64,000 nucleotides of DNA, taken from positions 10,062,001 to 10,126,000 of the forward strand of contig OV884060.1 in the NCBI GenBank assembly GCA_930367215.1. Reading direction: 5' to 3'. Origin of the DNA: Pollenia angustigena (Eukaryota > Arthropoda > Insecta > Diptera > Polleniidae). Below the pieces are notes generated by a model. That model was not told the origin of the DNA. It saw only the letters and a list, made by a program, of their open reading frames with translations, and did no database searches. Positions within the stretch are counted from its first letter, which is position 1, and each line of letters opens with the position of its first letter. Positions 11,433-23,276 of this stretch are shown in pieces. The position numbers and the translations under genes were made by a program.

Positions 11433-12095
11433 CAAGAGTAATATATTCGTCTATGCCTAATCATGGTGCGATAAGAACAGAAAATTCTATAAACACCATT
11501 CTTTAGACATATTTTTTTTTAATTGAGTTTGTGTATTGATAACCAAGAGGCCTGTACCTCTTGGCTCCTACCGTTGTCCAGATATACAAAATAAAAATAC
11601 AACATTAGAGGCAGTCGTGGTTCTTTGCTCATTTCTTACTCATTTATGGACTGATCTAGCTAACAAACTTTAGCGGAGTATGTGTGATACAAGTGATACA
11701 ACCTAGTCCCCATAATTTCTGGGGTCTCCGGAAAGCCCATTTCACCATAAGACGAACATCGTTAAATCAACTTCGGTACTCGCTAGGACAAAAAATATAC
11801 ATACTTTATAGTGTATTATGCACGCAATTTCTACAAATAGATATTTGGCTGTGTATATACATATATCAATGGTGTATCATACTTTTCATAATTTTTAAAC
11901 ATATTTCTTACCTACTGTTTAAAGTGTAGTGTATTTTATACTATCGATTTTCGATAGTTTATTCAGGTAGGCAAAACGTTGAACTTACCAAAATAATCTT
12001 ACCAGATATCTTTTTTGTAGAAGTTACGGGCATAAAATCAATATTGTAGAAAGTACAAACGGAATGACAAACTCATAGGTACCTATATCCTGATA
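11433..12095 (-). mobile_element. mini-me/DINE-like element, minus orientation
   Basis: It begins AACAAGAGTAATATATTCG, a degraded 3' terminus. It then passes GTGTATTGATAACC, CATCGTTAAATCAACTTC, ACATACTTTATAG, AATCAATATTGTAGAAA and ends ACAAACGGAATGACAAACTC. This is the inverted counterpart of 16490-16660. The GTCY block is largely lost and the copy looks old. Confidence 0.55.
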
Positions 12096-13500
12096 TACAA
12101 TGTCTTGAAAATTTTAACTCCTAAATGTAAGAAAACTTTTGTATGCACACTTTTTCTGCCTAGAGTATACCTGCATACATAAGTACCTATTTGTGTATTT
12201 TAGTATTCTAATTAAAAAATTCAATAAGTCTATCCAAGTACTTGTCATCTAGCTAAATCGTAAAATGTAATACAGAAACATTAATCCAATCAGTCAGCCA
12301 CCCAACAAGGAAGACGAAAACAGTCCAATAAGAATGAGAATGTAGGCATCACGTGACCATGAAAACAATATGACATAAAGGAAAACATGAAACTACGCAA
12401 TACAAATTAACCGGCTTTTAAAACTTTGCCAGAAAATAACTAAAAGAAAAGTCAGCAATAAATATTTAAAGAAAAACAACAACAAAGGCAAATTTGGAAA
12501 AAGAAAAGTTACATCTAAACAATTGCAAAAAAAAAGGCTTAAGTTAGAAAAAGAAAGGACAAGAAACGAAAATTGTGAAAATTATGAGGAAAATCGATTA
12601 ATGCTAGACGGTTTTTAATAGACAAAATACAAACAAAAAAAAAAACTTGAAATACAACAAACATATTTTATGATAAAAAAAAACAAAAACAATGCAATCA
12701 TTTTGATGAAATTTTACAAATGGATTTCATAAATTTTTAGACTTACCTTGATTAATATTAAATTGGTGGCTAGTTTGCTTAATTAATAACTTTTTTAATT
12801 GTTTTTAAATATTATTTTACAAGTGTTTCAAACGTACCATTTTTGCAAAATTTTAAATATTTTAGATAGAAAAATAAATAATAACAAAAAACACTTCACT
12901 TTTTTAATACATTAAAATTTTTTTAATTTAATAAAAAATATTTTTCTGGCAATAAAACTTTTTTAACAAAAACATTCTTTACATGGGATTTGGAAATAAT
13001 GAATCTTTATCGCCTTTTCTTTAAATTTATGGCTTTTTCATTTGATTTGTTGTATTTTTTTTAATTTACATATATATTTAATTTTTATGGTTATATATTT
13101 TTTAATATTTGGATTTAATTTTATCTCTTTCGTTGTGTGCTGAGTAATTGGTTGTCGGTGGTGTGGTGGTGAATCTGGTAAGTTGCATAAAATGTAGCTT
13201 AAACTCTTTTTTCCAAATGATTTATTTCAACAATATTACTTAATTTATTTTTTATACTTTTTTGGTATTAAAACGATATTTTATTTTAATTATTTAAAGA
13301 ATTTTCATGAAATTTTCACGCGTTTATGCTCAATTTTCGTCAAAATATAACTCGCCTGTTGAAAAATATAAAATAAAGTGAAAAATTTTTTTTCATTCTA
13401 GTGTTTTTGCTCGTTTTTTATTTTGACGTTTTGCTTTGCTGTACAATGTTGCTGACTTGGCTGCGAAAATATTCTTGATAATGAAATGAAAAACGCTGAA
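12096..13500. other. AT-rich spacer
   Basis: No gene recognised. A-rich stretches (12390-12720), no repeats of note apart from homopolymers. Confidence 0.5.
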
Positions 13501-13506
13501 ACGCTA

Positions 13507-13596
13507 ATAAAATAAACAAATTCTAAAAAATATATAAATTTTATGCAAATTGTTTCCATTAATAAAATAATATTATTGTTGATGTTATAATGTAAA
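13507..13596 (+). repeat. Direct repeat, left copy (flanks foldback element)
   Basis: About 90 bp including ATGCAAATTGTTTCCATTAA and AATAATATTATTGTTGATGT recurs with few changes at 14994-15086. The repeat sits outside the inverted-repeat element at 13608-14856. Confidence 0.8.
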
Positions 13597-13607
13597 AATA
13601 ACGGAAC

Positions 13608-14856
13608 AAATCTAGTTTACCGACGCAGCTCCAAATAAAAAAAAAGTACCCAGGGTGATAGAAAATTGAAAAATAAGAAGAAAATATAAAATAAAAAAGT
13701 TGGCGGAAACGGAAAGTTTTCAAGTTATGGACGTTTTAAGTTTTTATATAAAGGTCTGATTTTCCACTACATTTTTATCGTTATATGGCCAATATTGGTA
13801 TCATTTCAAAGCTTTTGACCATATCTTTTTAGATATACAAAATTTATTTGAAAATTACTATCTCTTTTCCTCACATTACATTCTTTTTGCATTTTACATC
13901 AAAATATTACAGAAGTGCACCAGGTTAGTATGTAGTTTATTTAAATAAAAGTGTAATACAAACGTAATCAAATTATAAACATGGGCGTCGCAAACGAAAA
14001 CACTCCTGCATAGCCGACCTTCGGCTGGGCGCAAGGATTTTCTCCTCTATGGTATAGCAAAAACCGGCTTCGCTAAGTAAAACTTCTCTGCATAGCCGGC
14101 CTTCGGCAAAGATGTGCTCCTCTTTGGTATGACAAATACCGGCTTCGCTAACTAAAGCTTCTCTGCATAGCCGGCCTTCGGCCGGACGCAAGGATTTTCT
14201 TATCTATGGTATAGCAAGAACCCGCTTCGCTAAGTAAAACTACTCTGCATAGCCGGCCTTCGGCCGGGCGCAAGGATTTTCTCCTCTATGGTATAGCAAA
14301 AACCGGCTTCGCTAAGTAAAGCTTCTCTGCATAGACGGCCTTCGGCCGGGCGCAAGGATTTGCTCCTCTTTGGTATGACAAATACCGGCTTCGCTAACTA
14401 AAGCTTCTCTGCATAGCAGGCCTTCGGCCGTGCGCAAAGATTTGCTCCTCTTTGGTATGACAAATACCGGCTTCGCTAACTAAAGCTTCTCTGCATAGCC
14501 GGCCTTCGGCCGGGTGCAAGGATTTTCTCCTCTATGGTATAGCAAGAACCGGCTTCGCTAAGTAAAGCTACTCTGCATAGCCGGCCTTCGGCCGGGCGCA
14601 AGGATTTGCTCCTCTTTGGGATAGTAAGTACCGGCTTCGCTAAGTCAAAAGCTTTAAAATGTTACCAATATTGGCCATATAAAGATAAAAATGTAGTGGA
14701 AAATCACACTTTTATATAACAACTTAAAACGTCCATAACTCGAAAACTAAGCGTTTCCGCCAACTTTTTTATTTAATTTTTTCTTCTTATTTTTTAATTT
14801 TCTATCTACCTAGGTACTTTTTTTTTTATTTGGAGCTGCGTCGGTAAACTAGATTT
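13608..14856. mobile_element. Foldback-type element with ~200-bp inverted termini
   Basis: The left arm starts AAATCTAGTTTACCGACGCA and the right arm ends with its complement (TGCGTCGGTAAACTAGATTT). The two arms stay complementary for about 200 bp through GGTACTTTTTTT, AGTTGGCGGAAACG, GGACGTTTTAAG, TTTTCCACTACATTTTTATC and GGCCAATATTGGTA to about 13815 and 14645. The centre is an array of 82-bp GC-rich repeats. No protein-coding capacity. No clear short target duplication was found; instead a ~90-bp direct repeat lies outside. Long arms plus an internal repeat array resemble foldback elements. Confidence 0.8.
14000..14650 (+). repeat. 82-bp GC-rich tandem array, 8 units
   Basis: CTGCATAGC recurs at 14006, 14088, 14163, 14245, 14327, 14409, 14491 and 14573, i.e. 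every 82 bp except one 75-bp unit carrying a 7-bp loss. Each unit holds the palindrome GCCGGCCTTCGGCCGGGC. Two unit types differ in the segment between palindromes: TTTTCTCCTCTATGGTATAG and TTTGCTCCTCTTTGGTATGA, in the order A B A A B B A B. The 72-aa minus frame at 13973-14191 is the read-through of these repeats, not a gene. Confidence 0.9.
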
Positions 14857-14993
14857 AAGCCAAAATAACTTCGAACGGTTACATGTAAGAGAGATATATT
14901 TTACACAAAATAATTTCCAAATGTTTTAAAATGTAAATAACAAAGTACGTATCATTAAAAACTTTGGAATGTGTATGAGCCGAGCCGCTTAAA

Positions 14994-15086
14994 AATAAAT
15001 AAAATAAATTCTAAAACATGTATAAAATGTATGCAAATTGTTTTCATTAATAAAATAATATTATTGTTGGTGTTATAATGTAATAA
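14994..15086 (+). repeat. Direct repeat, right copy
   Basis: Matches 13507-13596: ATGCAAATTGTTTTCATTAA then AATAATATTATTGTTGGTGT and TATAATGTAA. It lies about 140 bp beyond the right arm of the foldback element. Confidence 0.8.
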
Positions 15087-16482
15087 ATTAAAACTAAAAA
15101 ACCTTTTTAATAAACAAGCTTTTATTTGAATGCGCTAAAGAGAAAAAATATAATTTTTTGCTTTAAAACTATTATTTTCAACTTATAACGTCATTACACA
15201 ATTTATATGATATAAAAGCTTGTCGCTAGATTTACGTATGTACTTGTATTTACTTAGTTTGAAATTCAAGTTATTAATTTACTTCTTTTTCTGCACAAGT
15301 AAACTGTAGAAGTGCATTAAAAATAACTAGTCCGCAATCTTGTTTGTGCCGCCATATTGGGTTTAGACTGACTACTTTATTTTTCGAGATATTCTTAGCA
15401 AGCCCTTTCGTCTGATACACATATTGTAAAAAAATAACAAACTCCATCCCAATAATAACAGACTCCATCCAATAAAAATTCCATATAAGATGTGATCTTT
15501 AAAGCCAAATCAAAGGAGTTTTTTTCGCGCGAACATTTTTTGAATCGGAAATATGTGATAAGGAAAATATCTGGGAATCTATTTCTCAGACATTTATTAT
15601 ATAAAGAACGCTGACGAAGGCCGTATAAATATTTGAAAATAAATATCAATGTTTTATTTTTTTTAAACAAATGAAAATAAATTTATATTAACAAAGATAT
15701 TTATTTATATGGTATGGAAATAAAAAATAAAAAGTATTATTCGTAAAAAAGATTTCAGGTTTATGGTATTCTATAAAAATTTGTTTAATAAAACTTTTAT
15801 AACTCTAAAACATGTTATGAACAATGATGGTCTTTAAATCGGACTAACATTTATATAATTATAAAATAAATTTCATATAATATTTATCACGAATTTAATT
15901 TTTTTTTTTTTATTTCGAGAATCTATAGTACCCAATTCATGTTGCTTTTCAAGCCTTTTAAAGGTTTTTTTCTAACAAACATTTTTAATATTTTCTTCAT
16001 ATAACAATATATAATTTTTTATATTGTGCATTCCACTGCATTGACTACACTGCTTGTTTTATTGACTCTAACCCAGTGTTGGTAAGTTAAAAGTTTATTT
16101 CTCAGACATTTAATAAAAAAAATCATGTGCTGCACATACACATGGAAACATGTATTTCTGGTAATGTTTAATGTTCTAAATCAGGAGCGCCCAAAAGTTC
16201 CTTATGGAAGAGCAAACACCAATATGTACATTAAATGAAAAACTAACTTTTATTCAATATTTTTTTTTTTTTGTAAAAACCAATACTTACAAAATCAAAA
16301 ATATTTCATATATGTTTTCAAATTTGATTTGCATTTTTTGTAAAAATTTTGAGAAAAGATTAGTGCGTGTAAATTTTATTTTAACCAATCGAAATGTCCT
16401 TTAAGTCTTCCATCATCCCTCAGTTGTAGATAATTTTAATAAGGGATTCAAATTTTCGATGCTCATTCTACTTCTATGCTTG
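15087..16482. other. AT-rich spacer
   Basis: No gene recognised. The 64-91 aa minus frames at 15274-15670 overlap one another and have no recognisable domain. The phrase TTTCTCAGACATTTA occurs twice (near 15582 and 16098). Confidence 0.45.
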
Positions 16483-17800
16483 TTATACCCTTCACCCCAG
16501 GTGTAAAAGGGTATATATAAGTTTGTCATAACGTTTGTAATTTCCACAATATTGATTTTAGACCCCATAAAGTATATATATTCTGGGTCCATATGAGAAG
16601 AGAAGTTGATTTAACGATGTCCGTCTGTCCGTCTTACGTTTGATATGTGTTTTCCGGATAATCCAGACATGATAGCGGCTAGGTTGTTTTACATTTATGT
16701 TACACACAGTCCACCATTTCTTGCTATTGAAATTCAGCCAGATCGGTCCAAAAATGACGTAGATATGAGCAAAAAACCCTGACTACCTCTAAATTTTTCC
16801 AAAAATCCCTTGTTGTTGTATTTTTTTTATTTCTGTATATCTTGAGAACGGCAAGAGCCAAAGTTTCCAAATTAGGTATACACATTTAGGTTGCCAATAC
16901 ACACCATCCTACAAAATGTGGGCGGGATTGGATAAGTGGGCGTGGTACCTCCCGTACAAAAAAAATTTAAGGGCTGCCATATGTCCTATGGATACGACTT
17001 ATATATCAAAATATCGGAAATTTTTAGTAGAACATATTTTATAAAAAACTCGGGAAAATCGGTTCAGATACAAAAAAGTTATGACCAAAATTAAATTTTT
17101 TTTTTAAATACCCAACTTTCGGGAACCATAGATCTCCCCGAGTCCAAGCTTGATAACTAAAGTAAATGGTAAATGTCTTCTTCAACACGTCGGTATATAA
17201 GTCTGCCAAATCGGTTAAAAATGGCAGAGTTATAACCGAAATACTGAATCCACAAAAATTACTCTTCTTTATAATTAACTTTGTTAAAATATATATTTAC
17301 AAGTTTTTATAAATGTTTATATATAAATATAACCTAAGTAAATGGTAAAATTCTTCCTTAACACGTCGGTATATAAAACTATCAAATCGGTTAGACAATG
17401 GGTAATTTATGAGCAAAATACTCAAAAAATGGGCTAAAAAACATCAAAATTTTTATAAAAACCTAAATTTTAGGGCTGCTATACGTCCTATGGATATGAT
17501 ATATCAAAATGTCGGAAATTTGTATGAGTTATAACAGAAATACTGGGGTCTAATCACCGCATACGATATCGAGCAAAATTAGTCGAAATTATTTATTTTG
17601 GTATCTTGAAACTCGATATCGAATGAAATGTATTGAATTTGAAATAATAGCATTCGACATCGAGTAACTCGACATTACATTTATCGAGTTTTCATTCGAT
17701 ACGCCAGTGTCTATCGTATGCAAAAAAATTCAATAGTTTTTTCGATACGATAGTATCGAATGCAGTGATTAGAACCCTGAATTCCCGAAAATTACTCTTT
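16483..17800 (+). mobile_element. mini-me/DINE-like long copy
   Basis: It starts TTATACCCTTCACCCCAGGT with the inverted partner AAAGGGTATATATAAG. It contains CCATAAAGTATATATATTCT, GATGTCCGTCTGTCCGTC, CTTGAGAACGGCAAGAGCC, GGGCGGGATTGG and repeated AAAATATCGGAAATTT and AACACGTCGGTATATAA blocks about 180 bp apart. A TIR element is nested at 17546-17776. It runs directly into a second short copy. Confidence 0.65.
17546..17776. mobile_element. TIR element (MITE), 231 bp, likely 3-bp TSD CTG
   Basis: The left end GGGTCTAATCACCGCATACG is matched by the complement of the right end (GGTTCTAATCACTGCATTCG). The subterminal sequence is rich in CGATATCG and ATCGAT. The flanks are ATACTG before and CTGAATTCCCGAAAATTACT after. 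The related uninterrupted sequence at about 17242-17265 (ATACTGAATCC...AAAATTACTC) acts as an empty site and confirms the insertion point. Confidence 0.8.
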
Positions 17801-18021
17801 TTATACCCTTCACCGAAGGTAAAAAGGTATATACAATATTGATCCTACACCCTATAAAGTACATATATTCTGAGCGAAGTTCAAAACCGGTTGTCTCTTA
17901 TTTAAAAAAGAAATATTTACCAGTTTAATTTAGTTTTTGTCTAGTTGCTCTGTATTCTGCTCGCAGAATGGTGAAGGGTATATAAGATTCGGCACAGCCG
18001 AATATAGCACTCTTACTTGTT
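17801..18021 (+). mobile_element. Short mini-me/DINE-like copy with both ends
   Basis: It begins TTATACCCTTCACCGAAGGT and ends GGTGAAGGGTATATAAGATT, hairpin TTCGGCACAGCCGAA, TATAGCACTCTTACTTGTT. Only about 220 bp long, so most of the interior is missing. Alternatively it is the 3' end of the preceding long copy. Confidence 0.7.
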
Positions 18022-18740
18022 TTTTATTAACTTATATATTTATGTACAACCAATTATGGAAAACCAACTTTTAATTTCCTTGTAAATTTGGGTTTAAAGA
18101 TTTCCAAAAATTTATGCCACTTTAATTTGAAGTTTGAAGTTCAGATTTCAGAAGACGTTACATGTTTATTTCATCACCATACCTTTCATTGTACTCCAAG
18201 ATTCAGAGCGCATCCTGAATCAAAAAACTTTAAAGTCCGCAACTAATTATTCTCTTGATCCACCTGTTATATTATTGGCAATGTAATATGCATGAAATGT
18301 ATTAAAATGCTTTTCAATAATACACTTAGTATTAGTTTGGATTATTTGAAACACTTTGTGTTTCAGCCTTAAAATTATTAGTAAAAAAAAATCATTTTCG
18401 CATTCATTTTGTAAAGAATACAACAAAAATCACAAAAACGTGACTAATATAAGTTTGAAATTTAAAACTAACATAAATTTTTTCCAAGTGTTTATCAATA
18501 ATCATTTTGTTAAACGATATCATACGTTAAACAAAAACAAAATCTGCAAATGATGATCGCTGTCGTCAATATTTACCAGCAAAGCATACGAAAGTGTTGT
18601 TGCTTTGTACTTGCGTGTATACAAATTAAAGTTTTGTGCATTTGATTTCTAACATTTTTCTACAGTAACTACCCTCGTTTCTTGAATTTATATTTATTCA
18701 CTTTCCAGCACATGAAAACCTAGTTTGGGAGTAACTGCTT
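18022..18740. other. Spacer upstream of fand
   Basis: No gene or repeat of note. The 65-aa frame at 18356-18553 is Asn/Lys/Ile-rich and looks like chance. Confidence 0.5.
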
Positions 18741-18744
18741 ATGC

Positions 18745-18766
18745 ACCAGCTGTGTAACAGCTGTAA
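18745..18766 (+). promoter_or_regulatory. Paired CAGCTG E-boxes upstream of fand
   Basis: CAGCTG occurs at 18747-18752 and again at 18758-18763 inside AACAGCTGTA, about 135-150 bp before the start codon. It closely resembles the E-box core-promoter motif (AWCAGCTGWT) found at many housekeeping promoters in Drosophila. The promoter role is inferred from motif and position only. Confidence 0.4.
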
Positions 18767-18895
18767 TGTCTACTCAGCTAAACGTTTTTTGTTGTTAGCG
18801 CGTCTTCCTAAAATTATTTTCATAAAAGTTTATAAAATTGAAAATAAAAGTTGTTGAAAAAGTTCTTTAACAAAAGTTCTATTTAAACCAGAATA

Positions 18896-21733
18896 ATGTC
18901 CACCAATGAGGTTGGCTCTTTGGCCATGGATATAGATTTTGTAAGTAAAGTTAATGATTTTGGAAAGTTATAACTCTCATGTGCCTTTTATTCCATTCGC
19001 AACTGCATTAGCCTGAGGAAGATGTGCCCTATGAGGAGGAAATTTTAAGAAATGCTTATTCTGTTAAGCATTGGCTGCGCTACATTGACCATAAAGCTAA
19101 AGCACCCAATAATGCTGTGAATATTGTGTATGAAAGAGCATTGAAAGAATTGCCGGGCAGTTATAAAATTTGGTACAATTATTTGCGTACCCGTAGGAAG
19201 CAAGTACGTGGCAAATGTATTATAGATCCCATGTATGAGGAAGTGAACAATACGTTTGAAAGAGCGCTAGTGTTTATGCACAAAATGCCGCGCATATGGA
19301 TGGATTATGGTTCATTTATGACTTTGCAATGCAAGATTACACGCACTCGGCATGTTTTTGATCGCGCTTTAAGAGCTCTGCCCATTACACAACATCATCG
19401 CATTTGGCCTTTGTATTTAAAATTTGTGCAAAAGTACGATATTCCGGACACGGCGGTTAGAATTTTTAGGCGTTTTTTGAAATTGTCACCAGATGATTCT
19501 GAGGAGTACATTGAGTATTTGTTGGGTGTGGGACGTTTAGATGATGCTGCCCAACAACTTGCTAATATAGTAGATAATGAGCATTTTGTTTCCAAACACG
19601 GCAAATCTAATCATCAACTTTGGAATGAATTGTGTGATTTAATATCAAAAAATCCCGATAAAGTACATTCCCTTAATGTGGACGCTATTATAAGAGGTGG
19701 TCTTAGGAGGTAACCAACATTTTATACTAAATAATCTTAGAAGAAGCAGTATATTTATTGAAATGTTTTGTTTTATCTCTTAGGTACACCGATCAATTGG
19801 GTCATTTGTGGAATTGCTTGGCTGATTATTATGTCCGCTCGGGTCTCTTTGATAGAGCCCGTGATATTTATGAGGAAGCCATACAGACGGTTAGAACTGT
19901 GCGTGATTTTACCCAGGTGTTTGACGAATATGCTCAATTTGAGGAGTTGTCCCTTAACAAACGCATGGAGTTTGTGGCCAATGATCCAAATGCTACTGAA
20001 GAAGATGATATTGATGTTGAATTGCGGTTGGCTCGTTTTGAATATCTTATGGAGAGGCGTCTACTGCTGCTGAACAGTGTGTTGTTACGTCAAAATCCTC
20101 ATAATGTACATGAATGGCACAAACGTATTAAACTTTATGAAGATAAGCCTCATGAAATTATCAATACCTATACAGAGGCTGTGCAAACAGTGCAGCCAAA
20201 ACTGGCAGTGGGCAAACTGCACACTTTATGGATAGAATTTGCTAAATTCTATGAATCAAACGGTCAGGTTGAAGATGCTCGTGTTGTATTTGAAAGAGGT
20301 ACTGAAGTGGAATATGTAAAAGTAGAGGATTTGGCCAGTGTTTGGTGTGAATGGGCAGAAATGGAAATACGCCAGGAAAATTTCGAAGATGCACTCAAAC
20401 TTATGCAAAAGGCTACTGTCATGCCTAAGCGCAAAGTAGCCTACCATGATGATACAGAAACTGTACAAATGCGCCTTTACAAGTCTCTAAAAGTCTGGTC
20501 CATGTATGCAGATTTGGAGGAATCATTTGGAACTTTCAAAACTTGTAAGGCGGTCTATGATCGTATTATTGATTTAAAAATTTGTACGCCACAAATCATA
20601 ATCAACTATGGTTTGTTTTTGGAAGAGCACAATTACTTTGAGGAAGCTTTCAGGGCTTACGAAAAGGGCATAGCACTTTTTAAATGGCCAAATGTTTACG
20701 ATATATGGAACGCTTATCTAACAAAGTTTCTCAAACGTTATGGTGGCTCTAAATTGGAAAGAGCGAGAGATTTGTTCGAACAATGTTTGGAAAATTGTCC
20801 CCCAGAACATGCTAAGTACTTCTACTTGTTGTATTCCAAATTGGAAGAAGATCATGGTCTGGCACGACATGCAATGGCAGTATATGATAGAGCAACAAGT
20901 GCTGTTAAACCAGAAGAAATGTATGATATGTACAATATATTTGTGAAAAAGGCAGCGGAAATTTATGGTTTGCCTAGAACCAGAGAAATCTACGAAAAGG
21001 CCATTGAATGTCTGCCGGAAGAAAATATGCGCCACATGTGCGTTAGGTTTGCTGAAATGGAAACCAAATTAGGAGAAATTGATAGAGCCAGAGCTATTTA
21101 TGCACATTGTTCACAGGTAAGAATTAAACAAATATCGAAAGTACAATGTTTAATATCATTTTATTATCTTGTTAGGTTTGTGACCCCCGAATTACTGCAG
21201 ACTTTTGGCAAACCTGGAAAGAATTCGAGGTAAGACATGGTAATGAAGATACTATGCGTGAAATGTTGCGTATCAAACGTTCTGTGCAAGCCACATACAA
21301 CACTCAGGTCAACATGATGGCTGCTCAGTTTATAGCCAACAACACAACATCTGATACTGCTGGTGATGCAATGCGTATGTTAGATGCCAAAGCATCAGAA
21401 GTTAATAATCAACAAAATGATAAACCTCCACTCAAACCACAAACATCATCAAACATTATGTTTGTACGTGGCGAAACACAAGGAGGTTCTGCTAAAGATA
21501 AAGTTATTAATCCCGATGAAATTGATATTGGTGATAGTGACGAAGATGACGATGAAATGGGTGATGATGAGGAGGATAAGGCCCAAGAAATTAATGATAC
21601 GCAACATTCAAAATCCACAAGTAAAGATGATAATGATCTGGTAATAAAAAAATTGAGAATAGAACAAAAATCTATACCATCTAAAGTATTTGGTGGTTTA
21701 AAACCAGCTAATAAAGATGAGGACGATGATTGA
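18896..21733 (+). CDS. fand: Pre-mRNA-splicing factor Syf1/XAB2 (fandango), complete, 4 exons
   Basis: Exons are 18896-18940, 19012-19709, 19784-21116 and 21176-21733 (stop TGA). The three GT-AG introns are 71, 74 and 59 bp, and the joined frame encodes 877 residues (human XAB2 is about 855). The start ATG has A at -3 and an in-frame TAA at 18884. The protein is an array of HAT (half-TPR) repeats. Conserved landmarks include [19 protein letters not shown] near the N-terminus, [17 protein letters not shown] in the middle, [15 protein letters not shown] at the exon 4 start, an Asp/Glu-rich tract at about residues 806-826, and the C-terminal SKVFGGLKP. Syf1 is a scaffold of the Prp19/NineTeen complex in the activated spliceosome; XAB2 also acts in transcription-coupled repair. 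No domain is missing. It lies divergent from the Cables-like gene. Confidence 0.96.
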
Positions 21734-21783
21734 AAAGTGTTATTAAAGATAGTAAAATATGAGAATTATCGATTATTTAAGCA

Positions 21784-21905
21784 AATAAAAATTAAAATTA
21801 TTTCAAAAGAAAATTTATGAACTGAAATTGTAATAAAGATATTTAATGGAAAAATATCTGAAACTTTTTAAGAGCAAATTATAATAAATTTTTATTGTCA
21901 ATAAA
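21784..21905 (+). terminator. fand 3' UTR polyadenylation signals
   Basis: AATAAA occurs at 21784-21789, 21832-21837 and 21900-21905, that is 51-167 bp after the stop. The first or second most likely directs cleavage. The choice cannot be made from sequence alone. Confidence 0.6.
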
Positions 21906-21921
21906 AGTTATATTTAATCAG

Positions 21922-22011
21922 GGAGCAAATAACGGCATTCGATATGAATTGAAACTACCCAACCATTTGAATGGAAATTTCGGTCGATATCGGATTCGGT
22001 AATTTGCCTCC
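21922..22011. mobile_element. Very short TIR element (about 90 bp) just beyond fand
   Basis: The left end GGAGCAAATAACGGCATTCG (then ATAT) is the imperfect inverse of the right end (ATATCGGATTCGGTAATTTG then CCTCC). The arms cover about 25 bp each. No target duplication could be assigned. It sits about 15 bp past the last poly(A) signal. Confidence 0.55.
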
Positions 22012-23069
22012 AGTTTGTTTTCAGAATTAATGCAAATAAATGGACACTCTAAACACAAAATAATTTAAGGCCACATTAATAAATTGCCCTTGGTGCCTAA
22101 AAATTTTTAAATAAGCAGCTGGATTGTTAACATTCAAGCCCGCAATTAATTTTTGTTCTTCAATAAAGTTTATGCTCATTTTTTGTAACCACATAGTTTT
22201 TTGTTGTTAACATTTGTTAAAAGTTTTTTTTTTTGTTTTGTAATTTTGTTTTATATTTATGTTTTCCTACAATGTTGTTTTGTCTTTGTTGTTTCGTAGT
22301 GTTCAAGTGTGTAGATGAATGTGTGTGATGTATGTTCACATGTCTCACAAATTAACCTAAATCTCAGCCATAGAACATGGCGGTTGACATGCATATTAAA
22401 ACGTTGCCACTACTTTAATAACAAGAAATATACATGAGTGTGTGCAGTGAGTTTGTGTTTGTGGGCAAGGATGTGTGCGAAAATGTGTCTGTGAGGATGA
22501 GTGCATAAGTGTATAGAATATACAGCTGATGCTGTTGCTTGCTTAAAATCTCTGTACAAGACAAGCCGCAAATTATGCAACTACAACATAAGCACATCCT
22601 TACCAACATACCAACAAATACATTAAAAACTATCCTACTAAAAACAGACGACAGCAAAAAAAAAAAAAAATAAAGTTGATAGGAATTGTGAACAGTGCCA
22701 CGAACAGTGGGTAAACTTTTTTAAATCTTGGTATTATAAATTTCATAAATCTTTAATTTTGGAGAAAGTATTTAGTTTAACTGCTGAGAGAGAAAAGTTC
22801 CTTCAGTTCATACATATAAAAATCTTAAATTGTATATATTTTCTGATTTATACGCTTACACAAATTTAAGAAAAACATTTCAAAATTTTTTTTATTCTTT
22901 CGAATGTTTACAAAAAAATTTTCGACAAAACACAAGAAAAAGCGATAAAAAACAAACTTCATTCAAGAAAAATCTGAAAATTTTTAAAATCGAACAAATA
23001 GATTTTATTTAATCGAATCTTTTGATATCTCTAAAAACTGACTAAATTAGGAAAAATATTAATATTAAC
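22012..23069. other. Spacer downstream of fand
   Basis: No gene recognised. TG-rich stretch at 22310-22500; the 80-aa minus frame over it (22415-22657) is a by-product. Poly(A) run near 22657. Confidence 0.5.
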
Positions 23070-23276
23070 GGAACCCGTAAATATGAAATTGCAAGTTTTT
23101 CCTTGTGCGAGCAATAAAGGTAGAAACAATATATTAATCCGTTTTAGAGCTTTTTATGAATTTTGGCATCGATTTCTTAGTACATATTTTTGCATATTTT
23201 ACCCTTCGCAGCATTTTTTTGTGTAAATTAATAAAAAGAGCATTTTTAAAGTTAATAGCGCATATTTCATCTTTTA
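23070..23276 (-). mobile_element. Partial hAT-like copy related to 3011-4059
   Basis: TCCTTGTGCGAGCAATAAAG, CCGTTTTAGAGCTTTTTATG, AATTTTGGCATCGATTTCTT and GCAGCATTTTTTTG match the right part of the 3011-4059 element in inverted orientation. The copy is cut off by, or continues beyond, the MITE at 23277. Confidence 0.7.

Noticed and set aside
13973..14191. 72-aa minus frame rich in Arg, Glu and Leu
   Set aside because: Reading of the 82-bp repeat array, repeated similarly at 25402-25623.
20718..21035. 105-aa minus frame and other frames overlapping fand
   Set aside because: Shadows of the fand coding exons, whose frame is fully supported by homology and splice sites.
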